From NCBI RefSeq assembly GCF_937770335.1, contig NZ_CALJHY010000001.1, positions 186,001-250,000 of the forward strand: 64,000 nucleotides of DNA. The letters are read 5' to 3'. This document shows, in pieces, positions 7,696 to 18,470 of the stretch. Made by a program: the position numbers and the translations under genes. The notes under the pieces are model-generated. The model did not search any database and was not told the DNA's origin. It saw only the letters and a program-made list of their open reading frames with translations. The stretch's first letter is position 1, and every line of letters starts with the position of its first letter. Origin of the DNA: an uncultured Glaciecola sp. Its GTDB lineage: Bacteria > Pseudomonadota > Gammaproteobacteria > Enterobacterales > Alteromonadaceae.

Positions 7696-9246
7696 CTATA
7701 AGTACGTGTTTACGAATACGTTAACTGGCGAACCTGTTGGTTTGCCATGTTGCCAATCAAGATTCTCTATGCCACTGCCAGCGATATCAACATGCGTGAA
7801 CGGCAAAGGTAGCTCGGAGTTAACTTCATGTTTATCCAAACCAGAAGCGATAGTCAAAAATGCCATCGGAAATTGGTGACCTCGCACAGTCGTAACAGAA
7901 GGACCGTTATTCGACGATAATACATCATCTGCTTTTGTCCTTGGTTTCACAAAGTCAAAATCTTCACGACGCGAAAGTGATTGCTCTACTTGATCAGCAC
8001 ATAATTCGCCTTGAACAAACAACCCTTGCGCAATACCTTTGTTGCGGGCTGATTTGTTCTCTACGAGCGCAGTGTAGGGTCCAAACGCAATTGCGGCATG
8101 ACCGGTTAATGTTGCAACGGAAAATAGTTCAGGGTTAATTGCATTGATGGCATCTTCACGCAAGTGAGAAAGCAAATCAGCTAATAGCATTCTACCTTCA
8201 GCATCGGTATTGCCAACTCTGACTCTTATACCTGCATGACTGGTAATGATTTCATCTGGAATGAATGCTTCTGCACCAATACTGTTTCGCACAGCACCTA
8301 GTTCGGCAATGACCTTTATGCCCTTAGGAGCGAGTAGGGAGAGCGTTTTCATAAAGCCAGCAACGCCAGCTGCTCCGCCTTTATCGCGACTCATTCCTGC
8401 CATATGACCATTAACTTTTAAGTCAGCACCACCGGTGTCAAAAGTAATACCCTTGCCAGCAAACAATAGCGTTTTAGTTACCTCGCCTTCAGGCTCATAC
8501 ACCATGCGAATAATACGTGGGCGGTGTCTTTTTACTTCAATTGAAGCCCGAGCTACTGCATGCAGCAATGGGTATTCATGTCTAATTTGAACATCATCTG
8601 TAATAACACTTACTTTAACGTTGGAGTCTTTAAATGCATCAACACAATAATCAGCAAACCCAGGTGGGGCCATACGCTCTGGCTCTGTACCACACAGGTC
8701 ACGAGCAAGTCGTTTACCAGCTTCTAACGCATTTAAACGCTGAGTATTAACCACGGCCTTACTTTCAATCAAACCGACGAACTGGATAGGTTCAATCTCA
8801 TTTTCATCTAACGCTTGTCTCGCCTCAAGCGGTTGCCATAAACCTTGGCATAGCCCAAGGTAGGCTGCCTCAATAGCATTCTTAAATTGTGCAGCTTGGT
8901 TGTCAGTTAAACCCACTAAATTGATTTCCAGTAATGGCTTGCGAATACCTGAATCCAACAGCATTTGAGCGACATTTCGCGTTGCATCAAAAATTCGGCG
9001 AACATCGTCATAATCGCGACTTAACTGACCAACAGGAACTTGCAACAACCTTTGTCCAGCAACATCAGCTGCAAAGAGGATTGGGGTAACGCCAACGCGC
9101 TCATCTATTGATTGATGTTTCTCTAAATTTTTCTGAATATGAGGATAATATTGACTTGATAATGTATTACTTACCAGCACGTAGGCATCATAAGTATTAT
9201 TTAATTGTGCAATATTGGTTTCTAAAACTGCATTAGGGAAAGGCAT
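7696..9246 (-). CDS. M17 leucyl aminopeptidase family protein
   Basis: A 516-residue cytosolic dizinc aminopeptidase of the M17 family, which removes N-terminal residues from peptides. Visible active-site elements are K265 and D270 in GKGITFDTGG and the signature NTDAEGRM at 346-353. These correspond to the metal ligands and bicarbonate-binding arginine of PepA. The N-terminal domain is divergent from E. coli PepA. The start has a CGGAGAT site six bases upstream. It is the first gene of a two-gene unit with the DUF1653 gene. It is probably a paralogue of PepA rather than PepA itself. Confidence 0.85.
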   Translation of the reverse strand: MPFPNAVLETNIAQLNNTYDAYVLVSNTLSSQYYPHIQKNLEKHQSIDERVGVTPILFAADVAGQRLLQVPVGQLSRDYDDVRRIFDATRNVAQMLLDSGIRKPLLEINLVGLTDNQAAQFKNAIEAAYLGLCQGLWQPLEARQALDENEIEPIQFVGLIESKAVVNTQRLNALEAGKRLARDLCGTEPERMAPPGFADYCVDAFKDSNVKVSVITDDVQIRHEYPLLHAVARASIEVKRHRPRIIRMVYEPEGEVTKTLLFAGKGITFDTGGADLKVNGHMAGMSRDKGGAAGVAGFMKTLSLLAPKGIKVIAELGAVRNSIGAEAFIPDEIITSHAGIRVRVGNTDAEGRMLLADLLSHLREDAINAINPELFSVATLTGHAAIAFGPYTALVENKSARNKGIAQGLFVQGELCADQVEQSLSRREDFDFVKPRTKADDVLSSNNGPSVTTVRGHQFPMAFLTIASGLDKHEVNSELPLPFTHVDIAGSGIENLDWQHGKPTGSPVNVFVNTYL

Positions 9247-9354
9247 TCATATCTCCGTTAGGATCTGCGTACTGACTAAAAATATAGTCCATTGTTTATA
9301 TCAGACCGATATTTCTTACGTTGCTTATTATTATTTTTGTTCAAAGTATAGGGA

Positions 9355-10416
9355 TTATTCATCGCTAAACAAGGGCAAATCTAATTGATTACTGTTCAAC
9401 TGATCTGCCAGTGATACGTGAAGACCGACCAAACGGACTTTTTTTCCTTCTCCTCTCTCGAATGCTTTAGCAAGTAACTCGATTAATAATTGTTCGTTTA
9501 CTTCTTGTGCTTGTTGTTCAACTGTTGTTTGTTGAAAATCATCAAATTTAAGTTTTACACCGAGTGATTTAATTGGGCTATGCTTTTTTGTGTCAATTCT
9601 TTCACATAACTTAGGTAATAGCAGCATGACGACTTCTTTGCATTCGTCTAAGCTAACAAGGTCAATATCTAACGTTCTCTCAACGCCTATCGACTTTCGT
9701 TTTCTATTAATCGAGAGCCTCCGTTCATCAATCGCGTGTGCTCTTTTCCATAGTGATGCACCAAATTTACCAAAGTTTTGATATAATTTTTCAATCGGAA
9801 AAGAGCGGATATCGTCACACTTGTAAAGTCCTAACTTATTCAATTTTTCGAGTGTTACTTTGCCCACTCCTGGAATTTTTTTCAATGGGAGAGATTTTAC
9901 AAATTCATCTAATTGTGCGGGCGTTATAACGCAAATACCGTTCGGTTTGTTTTCGTCACTAGCAACTTTAGCCACAAATTTTATAGGAGCGACACCTGCT
10001 GAAGCTGTAAGTCCGGTTTCTTCCAATATTGCGCGTCTAATATCTTCAGCTATATAAGTTGCACTACCGCCAAACAAATCGCTATCGGTTACGTCTAAGA
10101 AGGCTTCATCTAATGAAAGTGGTTCAATTTCGTCCGTATAGCGCAGGTATATTGCTTTTATTTGGTCTGAAGCTTTTACATACTCATCCATTCGACCTTT
10201 GACCAACACGAGGTTCGGACATAGTCTCAGGGCCGTTGCTGTTGCCATCGCTGAGCGTATACCAAATTTCCTCGCGGGGTAATTACAAGTTGCAATGACA
10301 CCCCTGCGATCAGCACTACCACCGATAGCTATCGGTTTATGCTGTAATGTTGGATCATCTCGCATTTCGACAGCTGCATAGAAGCAATCCATGTCGATAT
10401 GAATGAACTTACGCAT
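9355..10416 (-). CDS. dinB: DNA polymerase IV (translesion, Y family)
   Basis: A 353-residue Y-family polymerase that copies past lesions such as N2-dG adducts. Catalytic carboxylates are D8 (HIDMDCFYAAVE) and D103/E104 (PLSLDEAFLDVT), and the helix-hairpin-helix segment is LKKIPGVGKVTLEKL. The C-terminal QLDLPLF is a beta-clamp-binding motif. Length equals that of E. coli DinB (351). A LexA box lies 61 bases upstream, so it is expected to be part of the SOS response. Confidence 0.95.
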   Translation of the reverse strand: MRKFIHIDMDCFYAAVEMRDDPTLQHKPIAIGGSADRRGVIATCNYPARKFGIRSAMATATALRLCPNLVLVKGRMDEYVKASDQIKAIYLRYTDEIEPLSLDEAFLDVTDSDLFGGSATYIAEDIRRAILEETGLTASAGVAPIKFVAKVASDENKPNGICVITPAQLDEFVKSLPLKKIPGVGKVTLEKLNKLGLYKCDDIRSFPIEKLYQNFGKFGASLWKRAHAIDERRLSINRKRKSIGVERTLDIDLVSLDECKEVVMLLLPKLCERIDTKKHSPIKSLGVKLKFDDFQQTTVEQQAQEVNEQLLIELLAKAFERGEGKKVRLVGLHVSLADQLNSNQLDLPLFSDE

Positions 10417-10476
10417 TTAATAACTTTGGCAATAGAATAATATAAACCCTCAATTAATCGGTATTATATATAAAAA

Positions 10477-10496
10477 CACTGTACATAAATACAGTT
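10477..10496. promoter_or_regulatory. LexA (SOS) box upstream of dinB
   Basis: CTGT-N8-ACAG at 10479-10494, with an AT-rich spacer ACATAAAT, fits the gammaproteobacterial LexA consensus. It sits 61 bases ahead of the dinB start codon, where it could overlap a promoter. Confidence 0.85.
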
Positions 10497-10621
10497 TAAG
10501 ACAGTATTTGGAATTTACCAATCAATCCTCGCTCGGTTTTGTCGGGCGCAGCTTCTAAATTTTCTTGTGACAATTAGAATGTAAATTCAAATAAACGTCG
10601 CCGGCTCTCAAATATATAAGT

Positions 10622-10962
10622 CACGAATCTAGCACATGTATAAGGCATAAAGCCCACGACGGACGTATTTGGGTGATGCAATAGGAATATCCCGGAATAG
10701 ATATTTTAGAGTTTATTACGATTAGTAATAATGTGTTTATCGGCTGCGGTGCAATAATACTATTAGCGATAATGTTGCAATAGTCGCTGGTTCTGTTGTA
10801 TCAAAAGATATTCTAAGTCACGTTTTAGTCGTTGGAGTCCCAGCAAGAACAATTAAAGCGATAGAAGACCATAAGGTAAAGGCTGCCCTGTATGGACACA
10901 ATACGAAACGGATGAGCGCAGCTTATAAGAAATTATATTACGCAAGGTTGGTCACTGAATAG
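10622..10962 (+). pseudogene. Remnant of a left-handed beta-helix O-acetyltransferase (polysaccharide type)
   Basis: Conceptual translation gives AHDGRIWV, a stop at 10682-10684, then EYPGIDI...ITISNNVFIGCGAII, a frame break near 10755-10768, and then ISDNVAIVAGSVVSKDI...VVGVPARTIKAIE, ending with TAG at 10960-10962. These are, in order, conserved parts of hexapeptide-repeat acyltransferases used on capsule or O-antigen (THDG...EYPDIDIFGKI...NVFIG..AIILPGVTIG DNVVIGAGSVVTKDI). The 5' third is not identifiable. A stop, a frame break and missing coils show it is decayed. It lies between dinB and nqrM on the opposite strand. Confidence 0.85.
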
Positions 10963-11043
10963 TGCCGGCTAATATCTGTATTTAAATGTAAGCTCGTTGC
11001 CGATTTACTACATTTATTTATAAACGGATGTGTAAATTGACAA

Positions 11044-11277
11044 TCAAAGAATTTGATTGTCCTGCCATTCCTTGATTTTTATCTGCCTTTTTTCTTCTCT
11101 TTCCATTCTGGCTTTTTTTCTATCACAAGGTTCAGGGCAGTCACACGCTTTTGAAATACCTAATGCGCCTAATCCACCGCAACTTCCGGCTATTGTTTTC
11201 TTTTGCAATATATAACCAATAGCCATAGCCGCTACCATCACTAAGAAAAATACAAACGCTAAAATAAATGTACTCAT
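11044..11277 (-). CDS. nqrM: Na+-NQR maturation factor NqrM
   Basis: A 77-residue membrane protein with one N-terminal helix (about 4-24) and four conserved cysteines (C33, C45, C47, C51) in GSCGGLG and CDCPEPC. This is the NqrM (formerly DUF539) pattern. NqrM is needed to insert the iron centre coordinated by NqrD and NqrE. An AGAGG site precedes the start. It follows apbE and the nqr operon, its usual neighbourhood. Confidence 0.93.
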   Translation of the reverse strand: MSTFILAFVFFLVMVAAMAIGYILQKKTIAGSCGGLGALGISKACDCPEPCDRKKARMEREEKRQIKIKEWQDNQIL

Positions 11278-11348
11278 GCTAACCTCTTAAATGTCAATTT
11301 ATTACTGTATGAACCAATAAAGCCAATATCTGCCAATCACACAAGTAG

Positions 11349-12356
11349 CTAGTCTTGTTCTACGTCCCTGATGAAAGCAGGAGAGGCATATTCAATAAAT
11401 TCTTGGCCTTGTTTTATAATCATAAAAACAGCTAGGTCCTCGGATGCTGCGACCGCCTTTGCTTGGTCGGCTCCCATTACATTTAATGCTGTAGCTAAGC
11501 CATCAGCAGTCATAGATGATTCATGGACAACCGTCACTGACACCAAATTATGAGTAATTGGATACCCCGTTTTAGGCTCAATCAAGTGCGAATAGCGGAT
11601 ACCGTCCTGTTCGAAATAATTACGATAATCACCAGAAGTAGCAACCGCATTATTGCCTATACTTATAATCTTCTGTATCGCTCGCTCATTGGTTATCGGC
11701 TTTTCAATCGCAATACGCCAATCATTACCGTTGGCTTTTTTACCTGCGACTCTCATTTCACCGCCAATTTCGATTAGATAATCGCTTATTTCATTCTCTT
11801 CTATAATATCAGCTACAGCGTCAACGCCATACCCTTTTGCTATGGTCGATAGGTCAATATATAGCTTCGAGTGTAACTTTGTAACAACGCCTAAGTTCAT
11901 TTGGAACTTATCAATACCAACATAATCTGCAATTTCTAGTAATTGTGACTGAGTAGGAATAACTTCAGCTCGTTTATCGGGCCCAAAGCCCCACAAGTTG
12001 ACTAGAGGCCCTACGGTTACATCCAAACTACCGTTACTTAAATTGTGCAACCTAATGGCCTCTTTGAGCACAAATTCGGTTTGATCGGAAATAGGGAAAG
12101 GAATACCTGCCGCCGTTTTATTTAATTGCGATAACTCTGAATCTGGATCATAGGTCGACATCAACGCATTAACTTGTATCAATGCACCATCTATCTGATC
12201 TTTTAGGGCTTGCACATCTAGTGGTATTTCGGATTTTCGAACCACTTTTATAGAGTATGTAGTGCCCATAGTTTCACCTAAAATTGCAACTTCGACAGGT
12301 TGATTTGGCGCACAGGAGACGATGAATAATAATAAAAAAGGGAGTAAAAATTTCAA
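11349..12356 (-). CDS. apbE: FAD:protein FMN transferase (lipoprotein)
   Basis: ApbE transfers FMN from FAD to threonines of NqrB and NqrC. Family marks are GETMGTTYSIKV near the N-terminus, TVGPLVNLWGFGP, DLSTIAKGYGVD and TADGLATALNVMG (C-terminal catalytic region). Residues 1-15 form a lipoprotein signal with lipobox IVSC, so the enzyme is anchored at the periplasmic face. I chose a TTG start at 12356 (335 residues) because GAGG lies six bases upstream and the signal peptide then begins MKFLLPF. A TTG seven codons upstream is less well placed. Confidence 0.92.
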   Translation of the reverse strand: MKFLLPFLLLFIVSCAPNQPVEVAILGETMGTTYSIKVVRKSEIPLDVQALKDQIDGALIQVNALMSTYDPDSELSQLNKTAAGIPFPISDQTEFVLKEAIRLHNLSNGSLDVTVGPLVNLWGFGPDKRAEVIPTQSQLLEIADYVGIDKFQMNLGVVTKLHSKLYIDLSTIAKGYGVDAVADIIEENEISDYLIEIGGEMRVAGKKANGNDWRIAIEKPITNERAIQKIISIGNNAVATSGDYRNYFEQDGIRYSHLIEPKTGYPITHNLVSVTVVHESSMTADGLATALNVMGADQAKAVAASEDLAVFMIIKQGQEFIEYASPAFIRDVEQD

Positions 12357-12516
12357 GACTGTCCTCGTAAATATCAAATTAAAGAAGGGATCACACTATG
12401 AGCGACGATACATTTCGTTATTGAAGATTATACATTAATTTTTGGGGTTATATAAAGAACCGCTCAAATGTAAACGTAGCGCAAAGCAAAAACCAAAAAA
12501 TATGGCGTATTTTGTG

Positions 12517-12545
12517 CAAAAAAGGCGCCATTAAGGCGCCTAATC
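12517..12545 (-). terminator. Rho-independent terminator after nqrF
   Basis: On the minus strand the stem AGGCGCC/GGCGCCT with a five-base loop is followed by TTTTTT. It separates nqrABCDEF from apbE. Confidence 0.85.
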
Positions 12546-12570
12546 GAATCTTCTACGTACTTGTTACCAA

Positions 12571-13804
12571 TTACCCGCCGAAGTCATCTAACATGATGTT
12601 TTCATCTTCTACACCAAGCTCTTTAAGCATGTTGATTACTGCTGCATTCATCATAGGTGGACCACACATATAAAATTCGCAGTCTTCAGGTGCTGGATGA
12701 TTTTTCAAGTAGTTCTCCAACAATACATTATGGATAAACCCGGTATCGCCCGTCCAGTTATCTTCTGGTTGTGGGTCAGACAAAGCAACGTGCCAGTCAA
12801 AGTTATCATTTTCTTTCGCCAACATATCGAAGTCCTCTACATAGAACATTTCGCGTGACGAACGAGCACCGTACCAGAAGGTTATTTTCCGGTCAGTTTT
12901 GATTCTACGTAATTGGTCGAAAATGTGTGAACGCATTGGCGCCATGCCTGCACCACCCACCAACAAATACCATCTCTGCGTCTGATTCTTTGGCATAAAA
13001 CTCACCAAAAGGACCAGAGATTGTGGCTTTATCACCTGGCTTCAAAGACCATATGAATGAAGACATTTTTCCTGCAGGAAGGCTTAAGTTTTTGGGTGGC
13101 GGCGTAGCAATACGCACGTTCAACAAAATAATACCTTCTTCTTCTGGGTAGTTTGCCATTGAGTAAGCACGAATAGTTTCTTCGTCACACTTTGACTCAA
13201 CATCAAAGAAGCCGAAGTGCTCCCAATCTTTCCGATACTCTGCAGGTACATCAAAGTCTTTATACTTTATGTGGTGAGGTGGAGCCTCAATTTGAATATA
13301 CCCACCCGCTTTGAAAGGTACGCTTTCGCCATTAGGAATACCTAACTTAAGTTCTTTAATGAAAGTTGCTTCGTTATTGTTAGAAAGAACGTCACATTCC
13401 CATTTTTTAATACCAAATACTTCTTCAGGGAGCTCTATATCCATATCTTGCTTAATAGATACTTGGCAAGATAAGCGACAGCCTTGCTTAGCTTCACGCT
13501 TTGAAATATGGTCAAGCTCAGTAGGTAATATTTCACCACCGCCCGACTTAATATCAACGGTACACTGACCGCAAGAACCACCGCCACCGCAAGCAGAAGA
13601 TACAAAAATGCCTGATTCCGCTAGCGCACCGAGTAGTTTCCCACCTGGCGAGGTTGTAATAGTTTTATTTGGATCGCCATTGATGGTAATTAAAACATCA
13701 CCTTCAGGGACTAATTTCGATTTTGCAAACATGATGATAAACACTAACGCCAAGACGATAGTAATAAACATGCCTACACCGAGATAGATTTCTATTTGAT
13801 TCAT
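12571..13804 (-). pseudogene. nqrF: Na+-NQR subunit F, interrupted by a one-base frameshift
   Basis: NqrF is the NADH dehydrogenase subunit of Na+-NQR. The 5' part encodes a membrane helix (6-27), a [2Fe-2S] site (C72, C78, C81, C113) and the FAD-binding start ([11 protein letters not shown]). After AEMVFVGG the frame is lost: the minus strand reads GGTGGGTGGTGCAGG where GGTGGTGGTGCAGG is expected, i.e. one extra G (plus-strand C at 12956-12958). The remaining frame continues [15 protein letters not shown] through CGPPMM to MLDDFGG. Without the extra base the protein is about 410 residues, normal for NqrF. Because Na+-NQR needs NqrF, a sequence error is as likely as a real mutation. Confidence 0.9.
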
Positions 13805-13824
13805 TATCTATACTCCTATTCGCT

Positions 13825-14433
13825 TTACAGCGAAATACCTGTGAATGACTGGAAACCTAATGCCATCAAACCTGCAATCATAAACACAGAACCTAATCCG
13901 CGAATACCATCAGGCATATCAGCATACTTTAATTTTTCACGTACCGCAGCTAGCAAGATAATGGCCATTGCCCAACCTGCTCCACTGCCGATGCCGTAAA
14001 CAATACTTTCAGTAAAGTTGTATTCGCGCTGAACGGCAAACGCAACACCACCGAATATGGCACAGTTTACGGTGATAAGCGGTAGGAAGATCCCTAACGC
14101 GTTATATAAAGCAGGGAAGAACTTGTCAAGTGTCATTTCCAGTATCTGAACCAAAGCCGCGATTACGCCGATAAAGGTCAGGAAACTCAAGAAACTAAGG
14201 TCAGCGTCGGGGAAACCGGCCCAACCTAAAGCACCTGGTGCAAGAATGTTTACAAAGATAACTTGGTTAACAGGTACTGAAATACCTAACACCACGATAA
14301 CTGCAACGCCCAGACCCATTGATGTCTTTACTTTCTTTGATACTGCTAGAAAAGTACACATACCTAGGAACAATGACAATGCCATGTTCTCTACAAATAC
14401 TGCTCTTATAAATAATGCTGCATAATGTTCCAT
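13825..14433 (-). CDS. nqrE: Na+-NQR subunit E
   Basis: A 202-residue integral membrane subunit with six predicted helices and the [26 protein letters not shown]-terminus typical of NqrE. With NqrD it forms the inverted-repeat pair that holds the iron centre through paired cysteines (one is C26 in FLGMCTF). It lies in the nqr operon, two bases after nqrD and 20 before nqrF. Confidence 0.95.
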   Translation of the reverse strand: MEHYAALFIRAVFVENMALSLFLGMCTFLAVSKKVKTSMGLGVAVIVVLGISVPVNQVIFVNILAPGALGWAGFPDADLSFLSFLTFIGVIAALVQILEMTLDKFFPALYNALGIFLPLITVNCAIFGGVAFAVQREYNFTESIVYGIGSGAGWAMAIILLAAVREKLKYADMPDGIRGLGSVFMIAGLMALGFQSFTGISL

Positions 14434-14435
14434 GA

Positions 14436-15068
14436 TTATTCCTTAGGCTCCACTTGTTCAGGGCGAATGGTACGAATAAACCAGATCATACCGCCGATGA
14501 GGAAGAACGAGCTAAATGGGAGTATCAATAGACCATTACCTTGATACCAACCGCCATTAGTAACGAGTGGTAAAATTTCAAAGCCAAGAATCGTACCAAA
14601 ACCAGCTAATTCTTTGATCGTACCAATAACAATCAGGATAAATGAATACCCGAGACCATTACCAATACCGTCCAAAAAACTCATTAGAGGAGGCGACTTC
14701 ATTGCGTAAGCTTCGGCGCGCCCCATTACGATACAGTTTGTAATTATCAAGCCCACAAATACCGAAAGCTGCTTCGAAATTTCATAAGAGTAAGCCTTCA
14801 ATACTTGGTCAACAACGATTACCAATGACGCAATGATTGTCATCTGAATAATAATACGAACACTTGACGGTATTTGATTTCGTATAAGTGAAATAAACAA
14901 GCTAGAAAATGCGGTTACTGCCGTTAATGCCAATGACATTACCAGTGCGGTTTCTAATTTTGTTGTTATTGCTAATGCAGAACAAATACCAAGTACATGT
15001 AAAGCAATCGGGTTACTGTCTAATATTGGCCCGAATAGGGCTTTTTTCATTTCTTTAGTGTCAGCCAT
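14436..15068 (-). CDS. nqrD: Na+-NQR subunit D
   Basis: A 210-residue membrane subunit, homologous to NqrE but with inverted topology. It starts [31 protein letters not shown], typical of NqrD, and contains [19 protein letters not shown]. It contributes cysteine ligands to the membrane iron centre and belongs to the sodium-translocating core. An AAGG site is present before the ATG. Positioned between nqrC and nqrE as in other species. Confidence 0.95.
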   Translation of the reverse strand: MADTKEMKKALFGPILDSNPIALHVLGICSALAITTKLETALVMSLALTAVTAFSSLFISLIRNQIPSSVRIIIQMTIIASLVIVVDQVLKAYSYEISKQLSVFVGLIITNCIVMGRAEAYAMKSPPLMSFLDGIGNGLGYSFILIVIGTIKELAGFGTILGFEILPLVTNGGWYQGNGLLILPFSSFFLIGGMIWFIRTIRPEQVEPKE

Positions 15069-15077
15069 TGTGATGCC

Positions 15078-15857
15078 TTATGATTTCCAAGATTGCTTTT
15101 TAAGGTAATTGCCGTAGCCATTATCACTAGCCCAATACTGCAGTGTATTCTCTACACCATTGCTGGTTAGTGTTGCACCTGATAGTGCATCAACCGCATA
15201 CTGGTCATCTCTGTTGTCGCCTTTGTTAACTTCAATAGCAACGTCACCGTTACTGAAAAGCTGTTTACCGTTCCACTTAGCCTGCCATTCTGGGTTTTGA
15301 ATCTCGCCACCCAATCCTGGAGTTTCTTTGTGTTGATAAAAAATCAATTCGCGAATGGTGTGACCATCATTGTCAAGTGCAAGGAAACCGTACATTAGGT
15401 CCCATAGACCGCTACCATGAACGGGCAGAATGATGCGTGATATAGAGCCTTCATCATCTTTAATCAAATAGACGCTGGCAACGTTAGCACGACTTGAAAA
15501 GCCAGCTGGACTGCCTTCTACTTTCGTACTCGTACCTTCAGCTTTAGCTACTCTTCCATACATATCGTAAGGCTTAGTCTCGCCTTCCGCAGGGTTAGCT
15601 ACATATTCACCCGTTTGTAAATTAACGAAACGCTCTTCTACTTTTGCATCGTAGATTGTTGCAATGTCTTTTTTTGTTTTGGCTTCACCAAGTAATCCTG
15701 CTGCAGCCAAAATGTTCGATTGTTTATCGAGCGCTGCGTTAGTCTGTTGCAATTCACGTAAGCCGACTGCTGCGCCTGACACTATGATTGAACAAACTAA
15801 ACAAACGGCAACGACAACGGCGACTGTTTTACCTAAAGTTTCTTTTTTAGCCGACAC
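15078..15857 (-). CDS. nqrC: Na+-NQR subunit C, covalent FMN carrier
   Basis: The N-terminal membrane helix (about 11-33, [18 protein letters not shown]) anchors a periplasmic flavin domain. FMN is attached by ApbE to the threonine in [10 protein letters not shown] (about T229). I chose a GTG start at 15857 (259 residues): GGAGGG lies six bases upstream, while the TTG two codons earlier abuts that site directly. The start overlaps the nqrB stop by 11 bases, implying translational coupling. Confidence 0.94.
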   Translation of the reverse strand: MSAKKETLGKTVAVVVAVCLVCSIIVSGAAVGLRELQQTNAALDKQSNILAAAGLLGEAKTKKDIATIYDAKVEERFVNLQTGEYVANPAEGETKPYDMYGRVAKAEGTSTKVEGSPAGFSSRANVASVYLIKDDEGSISRIILPVHGSGLWDLMYGFLALDNDGHTIRELIFYQHKETPGLGGEIQNPEWQAKWNGKQLFSNGDVAIEVNKGDNRDDQYAVDALSGATLTSNGVENTLQYWASDNGYGNYLKKQSWKS

Positions 15858-17127
15858 GTGCAACCCTCCGTTTAATATTGCTCTGCGCTACAAAGTAATC
15901 GAATAATGGCGCCCATAAATTAGCAAATAGTATCGCTAGCATTATCCCTTCAGGGAATGCTGGGTTAATTACACGAATCAACACTGTCATCAAACCGATG
16001 AAAAAGCCATAAAACCACTTACCTTGATTAGTGAATGAGGCTGATACTGGGTCAGTAGCCATGAAAAACATACCAAACGCTAAGCCGCCGATGACGAAAT
16101 GCCAATAGAAGGGCATTGCCCAGATTGACGTTGCGTCGGTCGCGAAAAAGTTTAGCAGTGTGCTAAAGAACACAACACCAAGCCCTACGCCAGAAACAAT
16201 TCTCCAGCTCGCTATACCCATGTAAATGATGAATAATCCACCTAGCATGATCAATAGACTAGAGACCTCTCCAACTGAACCAGGTACGTTGCCGATAAAA
16301 GCATTCATCCATAGGTCTGCTTCACTGATTGTTTGATTAACTAAGTTACCCGAAGTGTCTAATACTTGCTGAGTAGAAAACTTAACTGAATCGCCAAAGT
16401 TCATAGTGTTATTCGCAGCGTTACTTAACCAAGTCGCCCCTGAGTAACCATCCGCTAATTGGGCCGCGATCCAAGGCTGATCGCCAGAGATTTGCGCAGG
16501 ATAAGCAAAGTATAGGAATGCACGACCAGACAAAGCTGGGTTCAAGAAGTTACGTCCTGTTCCACCAAATATCTCTTTAGCAATAACGATACCGAAGGTA
16601 ATACCTAAAGCAACCTGCCAAAGTGGAATAGTTGACGGTAAAGTCAATGCAAACAGCACCGAAGTAACAAAAAAACCTTCGTTAATTTCGTGTTTTCTAA
16701 CCGAAGCAAACAACACTTCCCAAAAACCACCGACAATAAAGGTAGTTGCATATATAGGTACAAAGAAACACGCACCATAGAACATCATCGAAAGAATGCC
16801 AGAATCGGCAGTTAAGGTGCCCCCTAGTGCAGAAAATAAACCAGCTTGCCAACCGTCATACAAAGCACCTCCGGCTTCAATGGCCGTAAATGCCTGCATA
16901 CCAACGTTGTACATACCGTAAAACATCGCAGGAAATGTTGCTAGCCACACCATAATCATAATACGTTTCAAGTCAATGCTGTCTTTAACGTGTGTATTGG
17001 CGGTGTTTACTTTACCCGGAGTATAAAAAATAGTTGCTGCAGCTTCGTAAAGCGCATAAAACTTGTCGTATTTACCACCTGGTTCAAAATCAGGTTCGAT
17101 TTTTTCTAAATAAGTTTTTAATCCCAT
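15847..17127 (-). CDS. nqrB: Na+-NQR subunit B, covalent FMN and sodium-channel subunit
   Basis: A 426-residue polytopic membrane protein with ten or so helices. The FMN-bearing threonine lies in GYSGATWLS (about T232), and the conserved [15 protein letters not shown] stretch binds a second flavin and quinone-site elements. The ATG at 17127 was chosen over an upstream in-frame start because GAGGAAGAGGG precedes it and the protein then begins [14 protein letters not shown], as in homologues. It begins two bases after nqrA ends. Confidence 0.95.
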   Translation of the reverse strand: MGLKTYLEKIEPDFEPGGKYDKFYALYEAAATIFYTPGKVNTANTHVKDSIDLKRIMIMVWLATFPAMFYGMYNVGMQAFTAIEAGGALYDGWQAGLFSALGGTLTADSGILSMMFYGACFFVPIYATTFIVGGFWEVLFASVRKHEINEGFFVTSVLFALTLPSTIPLWQVALGITFGIVIAKEIFGGTGRNFLNPALSGRAFLYFAYPAQISGDQPWIAAQLADGYSGATWLSNAANNTMNFGDSVKFSTQQVLDTSGNLVNQTISEADLWMNAFIGNVPGSVGEVSSLLIMLGGLFIIYMGIASWRIVSGVGLGVVFFSTLLNFFATDATSIWAMPFYWHFVIGGLAFGMFFMATDPVSASFTNQGKWFYGFFIGLMTVLIRVINPAFPEGIMLAILFANLWAPLFDYFVAQSNIKRRVARVG

Positions 17128-17129
17128 GA

Positions 17130-18470
17130 CTAACCCTCTTCCTCGATCTTGGTCAAACATTCACGTAACACTGGACCATAATTATATTTACCAGGACACA
17201 CATAGGTACACAATGACAAATCTTCTTCATCTAATTCCAGAGCTCCTAGGCTACTTGCGCCGTCACTATCGCCCGACAAAAGGTCACGCAACAACAATGT
17301 AGGAATAATATCTAACGGCATGATACGTTCATAATTACCGATTGGCACCATAGAACGATCAGAACCATTCGTTGTCGTTGTCATGTTAAACAGTTTTTTA
17401 GGTGACAAGTGACCTAAAAAGGCACGTGTCACAGAATGTTGATTTGAGCCTGGCGTAGCCCAACCAAATAATTTTTTCTCTTTATCTTCTACTAAAAGTG
17501 AGACTTGGTTGTGATAGCGACCAACGTAAGCCTGAGGACCGACTGCTGTATTACCATTCAAAATAGACCCAGAAATAACGCGTACAGGTCCGTCAATTTT
17601 CTGATCAGCAACCAGTTCATCAATATTTGCACCTAGAACAGTACTAATCAATTTGGGTGTTTTCGCCGCAGGACCTGCGATAGATACTATTTTAGTTGTG
17701 TCTAACTTACCGGTTTTAATCAACGATCCAATAGCAATAACATCTTGATAACCCACATGCCAAACAAACTTCTTCATACCAACGGGGTCAAGATGATGAA
17801 TGTGAGTACCAACCAGACCAGCCGGATGTGGACCTGCAAATTCGTTGACGTCAACAACAGCATCACCAGTGTCAATATCTGCACCAGGGGCTTTACTTAC
17901 AAACACTTTACCGTCTGTTAGTTTAGCCAATACTTTCAAACCAAAGGCAAAATCGGCCTTACGGTCAGCAATGATGACTTGAGGGTCTGCCGCCAATGGA
18001 TTAGTGTCCATTGCAGAAACAAAAATCGAAGAAGGCGTTGAGCCTACCGCTGGATTTTTACTAAATGGGCGAGTTCTGATTGCTGTCCAAGCACCAGATT
18101 CCACCAATAGTTCGCTTATTGCAGCGCGTTCAGCCGCTGCCAGCGACACATCATCAAATGATGTAAAGGTAACTTCATCATCACCTTGCAGTTCAATAAC
18201 CACAGACTGCAAAATACGTCTTGCACCACGATTAATCTCAATGACTTCGCCAGCTGCAGGAGCCGTGAATTTAATACCAGGATTTTTTTTGTCTTCAAAA
18301 AGTAACTGCCCTTTTTTGACAACATCACCCACTTGGACATGCATCGTGGGACGCATGCCGTTATATTCTTGCCCAAGGATGGCGACTTTCGTAACAGCTG
18401 GTCCTGGATAGACCTTTTGTTCCGGCGCGCCTTCAATAGGAAGATCTAAGCCTTTCTTGATTTTTATCAT
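17130..18470 (-). CDS. nqrA: Na+-NQR subunit A
   Basis: A 446-residue cytosolic subunit of the sodium pump, opening [18 protein letters not shown], the standard NqrA N-terminus with the GLDLPI motif. The middle part contains [21 protein letters not shown]. It is the first gene of nqrABCDEF; the promoter should lie in the 565 bases upstream. Only a weak ribosome-binding site is visible before the ATG. Confidence 0.95.
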   Translation of the reverse strand: MIKIKKGLDLPIEGAPEQKVYPGPAVTKVAILGQEYNGMRPTMHVQVGDVVKKGQLLFEDKKNPGIKFTAPAAGEVIEINRGARRILQSVVIELQGDDEVTFTSFDDVSLAAAERAAISELLVESGAWTAIRTRPFSKNPAVGSTPSSIFVSAMDTNPLAADPQVIIADRKADFAFGLKVLAKLTDGKVFVSKAPGADIDTGDAVVDVNEFAGPHPAGLVGTHIHHLDPVGMKKFVWHVGYQDVIAIGSLIKTGKLDTTKIVSIAGPAAKTPKLISTVLGANIDELVADQKIDGPVRVISGSILNGNTAVGPQAYVGRYHNQVSLLVEDKEKKLFGWATPGSNQHSVTRAFLGHLSPKKLFNMTTTTNGSDRSMVPIGNYERIMPLDIIPTLLLRDLLSGDSDGASSLGALELDEEDLSLCTYVCPGKYNYGPVLRECLTKIEEEG

